This document shows, one piece after another, positions 8,148 through 16,212 of a stretch of 33,020 bases of DNA; the stretch's first letter is position 1; each line of letters opens with the position of its first letter. The stretch is taken from positions 1 to 33,020 of the forward strand of contig CAJTZH010000024.1 of the NCBI GenBank assembly GCA_910584325.1, given 5' to 3'. Made by a program: the position numbers and the translations under genes. The notes beneath the pieces were generated by a model. That model ran no database searches, was not told the origin of the DNA, and saw only the letters and a program-made list of their open reading frames with translations. Origin of the DNA: an uncultured Lachnospiraceae bacterium (GTDB taxonomy: Bacteria; Bacillota; Clostridia; Lachnospirales; Lachnospiraceae).

Positions 8148-9509
8148 CTACAAATCTTTGATATCCACCAGAACTATATTTTCCTGCTGTCTTGATATCT
8201 CTTTCAATTCCTCGCAAAAGCCGGATTTCGCGAACAGATAAATGTAAGCCGTCCGCAGTCCCGCCTGCACGATATTTTCATTCAGTATATAAAGTGTTTC
8301 CGCCTGCATCGGTTCGTCTAAAAACTCACACTGTCCCACCATGCTGATGCCGTCCTTATCTTCACGGATAATGTCAATCCTGACATTTTTCTCAAAAACA
8401 CGGCTCTTTCTCACCGTCTTAATCGCCAGCCCGTCATGTTCTTCCAAAAGCTGCATATATTCGCTGCATACACGAATAAACGCCTCATTCATGAAATCGT
8501 TCAGTGAAAACTGAATATACTCGTTATAAAAATCCGCCGCCGCAAGTTCGGTAAGCGCCGTCTGGTTAAAATACAGATAGCGGTACCAGAATTCCAGATA
8601 CCCCGGTTTCACACGGTACGAACCTTTCTTAATATTTTCCTTTCCCGATACATCGTAAGAATACACTTTTTCAACCAAATCACGTTCCATCAGATTCTTC
8701 AGATAAACACTGATTTTGTCACGTCCGAATCCCGTATAATTGTAAATGTCGTTTATCTTGTTCATTCCCGACGCCATACAGCCGAGAATTGTATTGTAAA
8801 GTGCCGTTTCACGCAGTTCTTCACGAATATTGTTATGTCCCTCTTCCCTGAGAAACGCCCCTGCCTGCAAAATATTTCTGCATACGTTCTCCTCAAACGA
8901 GAGCTTTCTGCTCATCTTGGAAATATAAAGCGGAACGCCTCCTGTTATTCCGTAAAACCGCACGCAGTCTTCTATCGCATAGGACGCAAAAAACCGCATA
9001 GTATCCATAAATTTCAGCTCTTCCAGTTTCATGTAGACAATTTCTTTTTCCATGTCGCCAAAGAGCTTCTTCCTGTTCCCCTCAATATAGCTGACGGAAG
9101 AACTGACAAGAATCACCATCACTCTTCCGTAATCAGCCTGATTTTTGACCATGGCAAACACGGCTTTTAAAAAATCGCCGTCGTTTTTGGAAATATGGGT
9201 AAATTCATCAATAACAATAACTTTTTTTACATTGTTACCCATTGTCACGCCGATAAAGACATCCTCATAACTAGACAGATATCCGTTCAACACGCTCGGA
9301 CCGTAGACTGCGTTCGACATAAAAAATCTTGCCTCCTCAGCCGCCGCCGGTATGACGGAATAATAAAAGCTGTCCTTGCCATTCATAAATTCTCTCGCAA
9401 GCGTCGTCTTACCCATTCCCGTTCTGCCATACAGGACTACAATTGAGCTTTTCAGTTTTCCGTATAAATTCTGCAATGAAGCTAACTGTTCATCCCGTCC
9501 TACTAACAT
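8148..9509 (-). CDS. AAA-type ATPase with C-terminal DUF234-like domain
   Basis: A 453-residue P-loop ATPase of the type often annotated as ATP-binding protein or archaeal-like ATPase. The Walker A motif is GRTGMGKT (28-35), Walker B is VIVIDEF (97-103), and the family segment ITGGVPLYI lies near 188-196. A winged-helix region follows (about 245-285, GRDKISVYLKNLMERDLVEK), then the FWYRYLYFN segment that precedes the C-terminal nuclease-like domain. In that domain the PD-(D/E)xK core position reads GQCEF, where relatives have a GECK-like sequence, so nuclease activity is doubtful. The ATG overlaps the end of the upstream EAL gene by 7 bases, behind GGGAGG, indicating coupled translation. The biological role of this family is poorly known and I assign no process. 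Confidence 0.82.
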   Translation of the reverse strand: MLVGRDEQLASLQNLYGKLKSSIVVLYGRTGMGKTTLAREFMNGKDSFYYSVIPAAAEEARFFMSNAVYGPSVLNGYLSSYEDVFIGVTMGNNVKKVIVIDEFTHISKNDGDFLKAVFAMVKNQADYGRVMVILVSSSVSYIEGNRKKLFGDMEKEIVYMKLEELKFMDTMRFFASYAIEDCVRFYGITGGVPLYISKMSRKLSFEENVCRNILQAGAFLREEGHNNIREELRETALYNTILGCMASGMNKINDIYNYTGFGRDKISVYLKNLMERDLVEKVYSYDVSGKENIKKGSYRVKPGYLEFWYRYLYFNQTALTELAAADFYNEYIQFSLNDFMNEAFIRVCSEYMQLLEEHDGLAIKTVRKSRVFEKNVRIDIIREDKDGISMVGQCEFLDEPMQAETLYILNENIVQAGLRTAYIYLFAKSGFCEELKEISRQQENIVLVDIKDL

Positions 9510-11659
9510 CTTTCCTCCCTGATAACAGCCTTAATCGAATCGGCATTCATCGGTCTTGCGAGATAAAATCCCTGTATATTATCACATTTCATCCTTCTTA
9601 AGAATTCGTACTGTACTTCCGTCTCCACACCCTCCGCAATAATCTCCATACCGAGTCTCTGCATCATCTCTATCACCGAACTGGTAATAATGTCCGACGT
9701 TTTCATCTCTCCCAGACTGTCCACGAAAGTTTTATCTATCTTTAATGTATCAACAGGGATATTTTTCAGGTATGACAAAGAGGAATACCCTGTGCCGAAA
9801 TCATCCAGCGATACCTTAATCCCGTTGTTTCGTATTCTCTTTATCATTTCAACCAAATGAAACTCGTCTTCTAAGAATACAGACTCCGTAATCTCAATTT
9901 CCACTTTTTCCGGGTCCATATGATATTCTTTAATCAGCGAATACAGCATACTTTCAAACGTAACCTGGCGAAACTGCACCGGCGAGATATTAACGGAAAT
10001 AATCCCGTCAAATCCATAGGCTTCTTTCCATGTCATATAATCTTCAAATGCCCTGCGAAGCACCCATTCCCCGATTTCCACAATCAGACCGTTCTTTTCC
10101 GCAAGCGGAATAAACTGCGTCGGCGGAACAAAGCCGAGAACATCATCGCGCATACGGATTAAAGCCTCCATACCGCGAAGCTTTCTTGTAGCGGTGTAAT
10201 ACTGCGGCTGGTAATAAAGCGTAAATCTGCCGTCCTCTAAAGCCTGCTTCATGGTTTTTTCCATCTCTATCCGCACAAGGAATTTCTCAAGCATCGATTC
10301 CTCAAAAAACAAAATGCTGTTTTTGCCGCTTTCTTTGACGCGGTGCATCGCAATATCGGCATTACTGATTAAATCAACCGCTCTCTTTCCGCTCTCCGGA
10401 TACTGTGAAATACCGATACTGACTGTCAGTCTCTGCGTCAGTCCGTTTGACAGTGTCAGCGGCACAGCTAATTTTCTCCTGATATCCATGGCAATCTTCT
10501 GCGCCGTATGCCTGGAGCTGTCATATATGGATATCACAAACTCGTCGCTGTCAAACCTCGCTACTCTCGTTGTCTCGTTGGCATATTCCTTGAGGAGCAG
10601 CGCAAATTTCGAAATAAACGTATCCGCGATTTTGTATCCGATACTGTCGTTGATATCCTTAAAGTCATCAATATCCACATAAAGAATATTAATAGCGACA
10701 TCCTCGTTTGCCGCGCGTTTAATATCGTCATCAAGGAGCTTCGTAAAATAAGAGCGGTTTACAAGTCCCGTTGTCGTATCGTAATACGCCTTGTACGCAA
10801 GTTCCTCTTTCTGCATCTTTACCGTCGTGATATCTTTAAAAAATCCGATTTCTTCGGTTAATTTTCCTTTGTCATTGTAAATAAAACGAAACGTCGCCTC
10901 AATCCAAGTCACATTGTCACACAGACGAAATTCACAGACAACGCCGGAATCCTTCTGCGCGATTGCCCGTTCTTTCCATCTTGAAAAATCAAATACATCA
11001 TCGTCGCTGATGGCATTAATCAGATTTCTGCTGTCAAAAGGCTTGACCCCGTCATATGTAAACAGGGAATACCAGCTGTCCGACGCGAGAAAATAACCGT
11101 CGCTGTAATTTTTATAATAAAATCCGTCGCTGGAAACCTGGGCAACCATCGCGTGGATTCTCTGCGCCGACTCAAGCTGTCTCTGACTTGCCGTCAGAAG
11201 GTCCACCTGATACCGGAGCTGTTCGCTGGAAGCGTTTGCAAGCGCGTATGCCGTCTGCGCTTCTTTTTTTGCCTTCTCGGCATCCGTCACGTCCGCCAGA
11301 ATAATGCAGATATAATTATCATAGGGCGAAAATGTCTTTACATTAAACGTTTTGTCAATATACGGCACTTCCACCAGGCTCTGAACCGGCTCGCCCGTAT
11401 TATACACAGTTAAAATTGACGACGAAAGCACGTCGTTCTTATTCATCTGCACAAATTCCGATAACAAATACGGTCTGTCAAGCACGCCTTTTGACTTGTC
11501 TTTGTAAAGCTCGTAAAAGGCCTTGTTGACCAGACAAAAGTGAATTGCCGGCTCGCCTTCGCACTCCGTAATCTCTCCGCACGCCATCGGATTCTGCGTA
11601 TTCTCAATAATTCCTTTTAAAACTTCCTGACTGATTTCTTGTTTCATTCCTGTTTCCAT
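9503..11659 (-). CDS. PAS-GGDEF-EAL protein, probable cyclic-di-GMP phosphodiesterase
   Basis: A 718-residue soluble protein with two PAS-like regions (about 10-125 and 165-280), a GGDEF domain (about 285-450) and an EAL domain (about 460-715). The GGDEF signature is degenerate, reading DSDEF at 370-374, so cyclase activity is unlikely; such domains often bind GTP as allosteric sensors. The EAL domain looks complete: EALIR (498-502), NISPVQFR, EIEITES, DDFGTGYSS (619-627), IDKTFV, EGVET and QGFYLARP, matching the metal and catalytic residues of active phosphodiesterases. It begins just after the stop of yfbR with its GGAG inside the end of that gene. An alternative ATG four codons later cannot be excluded. 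It should oppose the GGDEF enzymes encoded nearby. Confidence 0.92.
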   Translation of the reverse strand: METGMKQEISQEVLKGIIENTQNPMACGEITECEGEPAIHFCLVNKAFYELYKDKSKGVLDRPYLLSEFVQMNKNDVLSSSILTVYNTGEPVQSLVEVPYIDKTFNVKTFSPYDNYICIILADVTDAEKAKKEAQTAYALANASSEQLRYQVDLLTASQRQLESAQRIHAMVAQVSSDGFYYKNYSDGYFLASDSWYSLFTYDGVKPFDSRNLINAISDDDVFDFSRWKERAIAQKDSGVVCEFRLCDNVTWIEATFRFIYNDKGKLTEEIGFFKDITTVKMQKEELAYKAYYDTTTGLVNRSYFTKLLDDDIKRAANEDVAINILYVDIDDFKDINDSIGYKIADTFISKFALLLKEYANETTRVARFDSDEFVISIYDSSRHTAQKIAMDIRRKLAVPLTLSNGLTQRLTVSIGISQYPESGKRAVDLISNADIAMHRVKESGKNSILFFEESMLEKFLVRIEMEKTMKQALEDGRFTLYYQPQYYTATRKLRGMEALIRMRDDVLGFVPPTQFIPLAEKNGLIVEIGEWVLRRAFEDYMTWKEAYGFDGIISVNISPVQFRQVTFESMLYSLIKEYHMDPEKVEIEITESVFLEDEFHLVEMIKRIRNNGIKVSLDDFGTGYSSLSYLKNIPVDTLKIDKTFVDSLGEMKTSDIITSSVIEMMQRLGMEIIAEGVETEVQYEFLRRMKCDNIQGFYLARPMNADSIKAVIREERC

Positions 11660-11660
11660 G

Positions 11661-12263
11661 TTAATTCATCTCCATATTCTGGTTTGACTCGTCCAGTGTG
11701 AGATTGTACGCCGGAAGGAACTGTTCCATAAAATATTCCGCTTCCGGCAGATTCAAACTGTGTACTGCCTTTTTCGTCGATTCTTTCGCCTGCGCAAAAT
11801 CGAGATTACCCATCTGCGTTTCTTCAATACATTTAATCAGTGCCGACAATTTATCCGCTGCCTTCACATACTTCCAGAGTTCCTCTTCCTCTGCAGTCTC
11901 CAGTAAAAGCGGCCTGTAAACGTCCTGCATTTGCGGCAAAAGTCCGTCAAGCAGTTCGTCCCTTGCCACCTTTTCCACTTCCTTATATGCCCCCCGGATA
12001 ACCGGACTGTAATATTTGACCGGCGTCGGCATATCCCCTGTGATAATCTCCGTCACGTCATGGAATATGCCAAGCAGGGCAAGCCTCTGAGCATCCAGGT
12101 TCCCGTGGTAAACTTCATTATTGATAACGCCCAGCGCATGGGCAATAAAACCTACTTCCAGAGAATGTTCGCTGATATTTTCCTTGATGGTATTGCGCAT
12201 CAGCCCCCAGCGGTTTATATACTTCATTCTGGAAAGCATGGCAAAAAAATGATTGCTTTTCAT
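11661..12263 (-). CDS. yfbR: HD-domain 5'-deoxynucleotidase, YfbR family
   Basis: A 200-residue HD-superfamily phosphohydrolase. Its N-terminus HFFAMLSRMKYINRWGLMRN is close to that of E. coli YfbR, which removes phosphate from deoxyribonucleoside 5'-monophosphates. Metal ligands are visible: His33 in SEHS, His68-Asp69 in FHDVTE, and the aspartate in AADKLSAL. The ITGDMPTPVKYY segment is also typical of the family. The start has AGGA about seven bases upstream. It is separated by 20 bases from galM and by one base from the EAL gene, so it is in the same unit, but the neighbours give no further hint to its physiological role. Nucleotide pool housekeeping is the likely function. Confidence 0.88.
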   Translation of the reverse strand: MKSNHFFAMLSRMKYINRWGLMRNTIKENISEHSLEVGFIAHALGVINNEVYHGNLDAQRLALLGIFHDVTEIITGDMPTPVKYYSPVIRGAYKEVEKVARDELLDGLLPQMQDVYRPLLLETAEEEELWKYVKAADKLSALIKCIEETQMGNLDFAQAKESTKKAVHSLNLPEAEYFMEQFLPAYNLTLDESNQNMEMN

Positions 12264-12283
12264 AAAAATTCCTGTCTGACACC

Positions 12284-13333
12284 TTACTCCGTTTCAAACT
12301 GATAAACGGTTGTGGTATCGTATTCCTCTCCTGCCTTCACGATTGGAGACGCAAATTCTTCATGGTTTACCGCATCCGGAACATACTGGGTTTCCAGCGC
12401 CACGCCACTGTTTCTTGTATATGTTGCTCCATCCTTGCCTGCGTCGTTTAAGAAATTGCCCGTATACATCTGAATACCCGGAAGATCCGTATAAACGGTC
12501 ATTTTAATTCCGCTTTTCGGACTGTACAGTTCTGCCGCAGGCATCAGCTCGCCTTTGTTGTCAAGCATCCAGTTCTGGTCATAACCGCTGCCGAATTTAA
12601 GCGCTTCATAGTCCGCGTCAATATCCTGCCCGATTGCCTTTGGCTTATTAAAATCAAGCGGCGTTCCCGCAACCGGTATCAACCGCCCCGTCGGTATCAG
12701 CTCGCTGTCGGTCTCCGTAAAATAGTCGGAATGGATTGTCACAATATGGTCTCTGATACTTCCCGCGCCGTGTCCTTCCAGATTAAAATAGCTGTGATTT
12801 GTCATATTCATAACCGTATCTTTATCCGGTACGCCGTTATAGTGAATTATCAGTGAATTATCCGCCGTCAGCGTATATGTCACGCTCACCCGGACCGCTC
12901 CCGGAAATCCCTGGTCCATGTCTTCGCTGAAGAGGGAGAACGTTACGGAGGCATCCTCATTCTCGTCTCCCGGCGTCACATCCCACATTCTCTCGTACCA
13001 TCTCTTAAATCCACCGTGAAGATTGTTCTTTCCGTCATTCTTATCTAATTCGTATGTTGTCCCGTTTAACACAAAACATGCGTTACCGATCCGGTTTGCG
13101 TTTCTTCCGACCGTTGCTCCGTGCGCGGAACCATTATTTTCATATCCTTTCAGACTTTCATGTCCCAACAGAACATCAATCGTCGTTTTATCTTTCGCCG
13201 GCACGTTCAGCTCCAAAAGCGCCGCGCCAAAATCCATGACCTTTACCGTCATACCGTTTCCGTTATCCAGCGTATACGCATGTACCGGCGTATTGTCTGT
13301 CAGATTCCCGTAAAAACTCTTTGATACCTTCAT
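12284..13333 (-). CDS. galM: Aldose 1-epimerase (mutarotase)
   Basis: A 349-residue GalM-family mutarotase, interconverting alpha and beta anomers of hexoses such as galactose and glucose. Visible family features are GRNANRIGNA near the N-terminus, NHSYFNLEGHG carrying the catalytic histidine, DQNWMLD, and GVALETQYVPDAVN carrying the catalytic glutamate. Length is normal. There is no signal peptide, so it is cytoplasmic. The start at 13333 is preferred over an in-frame start 17 codons earlier because GGGAGG precedes it at good spacing. It is the first gene of the unit, about 65 bases behind the predicted transcription start. No galK, galT or galE is nearby, so it need not belong to a Leloir operon. 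Confidence 0.93.
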   Translation of the reverse strand: MKVSKSFYGNLTDNTPVHAYTLDNGNGMTVKVMDFGAALLELNVPAKDKTTIDVLLGHESLKGYENNGSAHGATVGRNANRIGNACFVLNGTTYELDKNDGKNNLHGGFKRWYERMWDVTPGDENEDASVTFSLFSEDMDQGFPGAVRVSVTYTLTADNSLIIHYNGVPDKDTVMNMTNHSYFNLEGHGAGSIRDHIVTIHSDYFTETDSELIPTGRLIPVAGTPLDFNKPKAIGQDIDADYEALKFGSGYDQNWMLDNKGELMPAAELYSPKSGIKMTVYTDLPGIQMYTGNFLNDAGKDGATYTRNSGVALETQYVPDAVNHEEFASPIVKAGEEYDTTTVYQFETE

Positions 13334-13404
13334 AATAAGCCTCCCGTTTTTTATATTTTTCCTGCTTTCCGCATTTAAAGGCAAAAATCTCTATAGTAAA
13401 CTTC

Positions 13405-13433
13405 ATTATATCATGGTTTAACAAGAAACTCAA
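13405..13433 (-). promoter_or_regulatory. Sigma-A promoter with extended -10 for the galM unit
   Basis: On the minus strand a TTGAGT -35 box (13428-13433) and a perfect TATAAT -10 box (13405-13410) are 17 bases apart, with TG placed for an extended -10. It lies between the terminator at 13462-13510 and galM. The leader of about 65 bases shows no riboswitch-sized structure. This is the only strong promoter seen before the ten downstream genes. Confidence 0.85.
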
Positions 13434-13461
13434 GCGATTCCAAAAACATTTCCAAGAAAAG

Positions 13462-13510
13462 AAAAACCCCGGACAGCCGGACACGAAACGTGCCGGATAC
13501 CGGGGTTTTT
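13462..13510. terminator. Strong bidirectional terminator after the nitroreductase gene
   Basis: A long inverted repeat pairs AAAAACCCCGG (13462-13472) with CCGGGGTTTTT (13500-13510). Inside it a further CCGG-A-CACG / CGTG-CCGG stem is capped by AAA. It has A-tracts on one side and T-tracts on the other, so it can work in either direction. In context it ends minus-strand transcription from the prpC/prkC unit and insulates the galM promoter downstream. Confidence 0.9.
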
Positions 13511-13538
13511 CCTGGTTACAATATTCAGATATATTCTT

Positions 13539-14105
13539 TTATTCTATGAAACTGACTGATTTCTCAAAATCAATCTGATGAGGTTCCTTGCCTGTATTAA
13601 TATGTCCCAATGCCACGGCAATCGCAAACTCATAATCTTCCGGGAACTGCGCCTCTTTTGCAAAATAATCCTTCTTCGCACCTTCCATCGCGCCTCGTAT
13701 ACAGCCGATAATCAAACTGCCAAGTCCCAAAGACTGCGCGGCAAGCGCAATATTTTCCACGCAGATACCGGCATCCACTCTGTTCCAGTAAAAATCTTTT
13801 TTGACGCTCAGTAAAAGCACCGTAGGAGCGCCATAATAAAAATCGGAAGTGCCGTTTTTTAATTTTTCTCTCTGTTCCTCATCCTTCTCCTCCTCAAGCA
13901 GGAGTCTTACCCTTTCCTGTTCTATTTCCCTTACAAGCCGGCTCTCTTTGGTCAATACCGAAATATGCACCTCCTGCTGATTGCGCGCTGTCGGCGCCTG
14001 CAGTCCCGCCGTAAGAATCAGCCTTAACTCTTCTTTCGTCAGCGTTTCTTTGGTATAGCTTCTTGTAGAACTTCTCTTCCCGATTGCCTCTAATACCGCA
14101 TTCAT
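13539..14105 (-). CDS. Nitroreductase family FMN-dependent oxidoreductase
   Basis: A 188-residue nitroreductase-fold protein. The N-terminus contains KRSSTRSYTKE and LQAPTARNQQ, the FMN phosphate-binding and substrate-pocket pattern of the family. The C-terminal half has ICVENIALAAQSLGLGSLIIG, the typical dimer and FMN segment, and VALGH near the end. It should use NAD(P)H to reduce quinones, nitro compounds or flavins, but the physiological substrate cannot be read from sequence. The ATG overlaps the stop of the alpha/beta hydrolase by four bases (ATGA) and is preceded by AAAGGAGAG. It is the last gene before the strong terminator. Confidence 0.88.
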   Translation of the reverse strand: MNAVLEAIGKRSSTRSYTKETLTKEELRLILTAGLQAPTARNQQEVHISVLTKESRLVREIEQERVRLLLEEEKDEEQREKLKNGTSDFYYGAPTVLLLSVKKDFYWNRVDAGICVENIALAAQSLGLGSLIIGCIRGAMEGAKKDYFAKEAQFPEDYEFAIAVALGHINTGKEPHQIDFEKSVSFIE

Positions 14106-15076
14106 ATCGTCTCTCCTTTACATGATGTATTGCCGTTCGCAAAACAATACCCGCACTTTTGGCATAAAAAACGCAACACCGCTTTTTCATAAGCCTCAAA
14201 ATCCGTCATCGCACTGTTTGCATGGTCCGCACCCTCTATAACGACTCTTTCCTTTTGACTGGCGCTGCTTTCGTAAAGCGCATCGCTCATTGTCAGTGAA
14301 ACAATGGAATCCTGCTTTCCATGAAGAAATAAGACGGGAATTTGCAGACTTTTAACGGCACTAAGCGCCGTGGTTTCTTCTAAATCAATATGCCCGAATA
14401 CACGCGCTCCCAAACTGATAAGCGCGTACGTCAGTCTTACGGGCAATCCCATCTTCCTGACAGTTTCTTTCATAATGGCTGCCGGTTCGGAATACCCGCA
14501 GTCAGCCAGCAATGCCTTCACTGTCTGAGGAAGTCCCAGTTCGGACGACATCAATACGGAAGCCGCCCCCATGGATACGCCTGCCAGAAAAATATCCGTT
14601 TTCTCCCCAAACCGTTGTGCGGCATACTCCGCCCATTGTTTACAATCATATCGTTCTCTTATTCCAAATGTGATAAATCTGCCCCTGCTCTTTCCATGTG
14701 CCCTCTGGTCCGCCATCAATATGTTGATACCGTGTTTTTTGCATATTTTAAAGAAACCGTATCCGTCCCACGCCGGCACGCCGTGATAACCATGAAAAAA
14801 AATCATCAGGGGAGCCTTCTTTCGAAATACATACAGTCTGCCGCAAAGCATGCAGCCGTCCCGCGAAATGATACTGACATCCTCGCCCGGCGTATTATCC
14901 ATATCTTCCACGCCTTTTTGCATCAGCTCCCGATACGTCTTATACAACGCACTTTCTGGTATATGATGGGCGTTTGGACGTTTTCTTTCGGGATAGCAGA
15001 ATATATACCAAAACAAACCATACACCGACAACCAGAACACAATCATTACAAATAGCACAAAAGCAAGAAGCATCAT
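14102..15076 (-). CDS. Membrane-anchored alpha/beta hydrolase with C-terminal cysteine cluster
   Basis: A 324-residue serine hydrolase. Residues 2-26 are a hydrophobic segment acting as an N-terminal membrane anchor or uncleaved signal. The alpha/beta hydrolase fold follows: HGYHG oxyanion region (95-99), DQRAHGKS (123-130), nucleophile Ser168 in GVSMG, acid Asp256 in HGKQDS, and His285 in GADHA, a complete catalytic triad. The extreme C-terminus has four cysteines (305, 308, 311, 319) spaced CxxCxxCx7C, which is unusual for the fold and may bind metal. The ATG overlaps the GGDEF gene stop by four bases, so translation is probably coupled. The substrate is unknown; lipid or acyl ester hydrolysis is possible. 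Confidence 0.85.
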   Translation of the reverse strand: MMLLAFVLFVMIVFWLSVYGLFWYIFCYPERKRPNAHHIPESALYKTYRELMQKGVEDMDNTPGEDVSIISRDGCMLCGRLYVFRKKAPLMIFFHGYHGVPAWDGYGFFKICKKHGINILMADQRAHGKSRGRFITFGIRERYDCKQWAEYAAQRFGEKTDIFLAGVSMGAASVLMSSELGLPQTVKALLADCGYSEPAAIMKETVRKMGLPVRLTYALISLGARVFGHIDLEETTALSAVKSLQIPVLFLHGKQDSIVSLTMSDALYESSASQKERVVIEGADHANSAMTDFEAYEKAVLRFLCQKCGYCFANGNTSCKGETI

Positions 15077-16200
15077 CCCTCATATCCCTCCTTCATGCGC
15101 CTTTTATCTTCGTACATATTGGCATCCGCCGCTTTTACTATCTCGAAAATATCCCTGCCGCGTCCGAACGCCAGACCTGCCGCGCTTGACACCTTTATTC
15201 CGTCATCCGCATTATCCGCTTCCAGCGTTTCTTTTACGGACTTTACAATGCGTTCTGCCTCACCGCCCGCCGGATTATCCAGAATCATCAGAAATTCGTC
15301 GCCGCCGATTCTAAAGACACGACATCTGTCGTCGGAATGGCTGTACAAAACAGAGGACAGTTTCCCGATTACCCTGTCCCCCATCGCATGTCCGTATTGA
15401 TCGTTAATGAACTTCAAATTATTCAAATCCCAGAACACAACGGCTGTCTGCTCCACCTTCGGATAATAATCTTCTGCCATTTCCTGATATTTATTTTTGT
15501 TAAACACTCTCGTATTGGTATCCGTTTCTTTCAGATAAGTAAGCTGCGCGATTCGAAACGCATCTTCGTTACTGCTGACAACTGTATACTGCATCATCAC
15601 AGAATAAACAAACAGAATAATACTTCTTGGAAATACTTCAAACACAATAATAATAAACACCGGATTTTCGTTAAACGGAATGTTTAGCGCCGTTTCCGTA
15701 ATAATATCCAGATACCAGTCTCTCACATGCTGGCTTTCAAGAAGCAGATTGAGGTCGCAAATCCCGTAATAAAAGCTAACAAGTGAACTAATCAGCATCG
15801 TCACGGTATTGACGACATAAACAAACCATATTGTGCCGCTTCTTCTGTACTGGATTGCAAACAGCAGCGGCACCACATATAAAAGAACGGCATGAAACGA
15901 CAAAAACGACGTTATCACCGCCGACACAACACAAATCAGTGATAAAAAAACATATTTGAGCCACGGCTTTGAAAGGTCGCCTTTCAGGTAAACGTAAAGC
16001 GGCGGCAGCAACAGCACCAGCGTCACAACAAACGCTGAGGTAATCAGTTTTTTGTCCACCTCAAAAAATCCGGTCACGGTAAGCAGCCAGATAAACGCTA
16101 TCGACGCCAAAAACCAGATAAACCCTTTTAATGTACGCTTATTTGATTTTATTTCCTGATAAATCAGTTCCCGTCTGTACTGTTCCTGAAAATCCTTCAT
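15073..16200 (-). CDS. Integral-membrane GGDEF diguanylate cyclase
   Basis: A 375-residue protein with about six hydrophobic segments in the first 205 residues (near 25-44, 52-71, 82-100, 104-118, 123-143, 180-203), then a cytoplasmic GGDEF domain (about 220-370). The catalytic signature FRIGGDEF is intact (GGDEF at 299-303), and WDLNNLKFINDQYG (257-270) supplies the metal/GTP-binding aspartate region. No RxxD inhibitory site precedes the motif. It should produce cyclic-di-GMP in response to a membrane or extracellular cue. The ATG follows AAAGGA, 12 bases after rpe. In B. subtilis the position after rpe is held by thiN, so this signalling gene is an unusual tail on a conserved operon. Confidence 0.88.
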   Translation of the reverse strand: MKDFQEQYRRELIYQEIKSNKRTLKGFIWFLASIAFIWLLTVTGFFEVDKKLITSAFVVTLVLLLPPLYVYLKGDLSKPWLKYVFLSLICVVSAVITSFLSFHAVLLYVVPLLFAIQYRRSGTIWFVYVVNTVTMLISSLVSFYYGICDLNLLLESQHVRDWYLDIITETALNIPFNENPVFIIIVFEVFPRSIILFVYSVMMQYTVVSSNEDAFRIAQLTYLKETDTNTRVFNKNKYQEMAEDYYPKVEQTAVVFWDLNNLKFINDQYGHAMGDRVIGKLSSVLYSHSDDRCRVFRIGGDEFLMILDNPAGGEAERIVKSVKETLEADNADDGIKVSSAAGLAFGRGRDIFEIVKAADANMYEDKRRMKEGYEG

Positions 16201-16212
16201 ACAACAAATCCT

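Noticed and set aside
8140..8217. A 26-residue N-terminal extension of topoisomerase III
   Set aside because: It overlaps the upstream ATPase gene and has no family similarity; AGGAG supports the internal ATG at 8139.
13334..13404. A c-di-GMP or sugar riboswitch in the galM leader
   Set aside because: The leader is about 65 bases and AT-rich, with no paired elements of riboswitch size.
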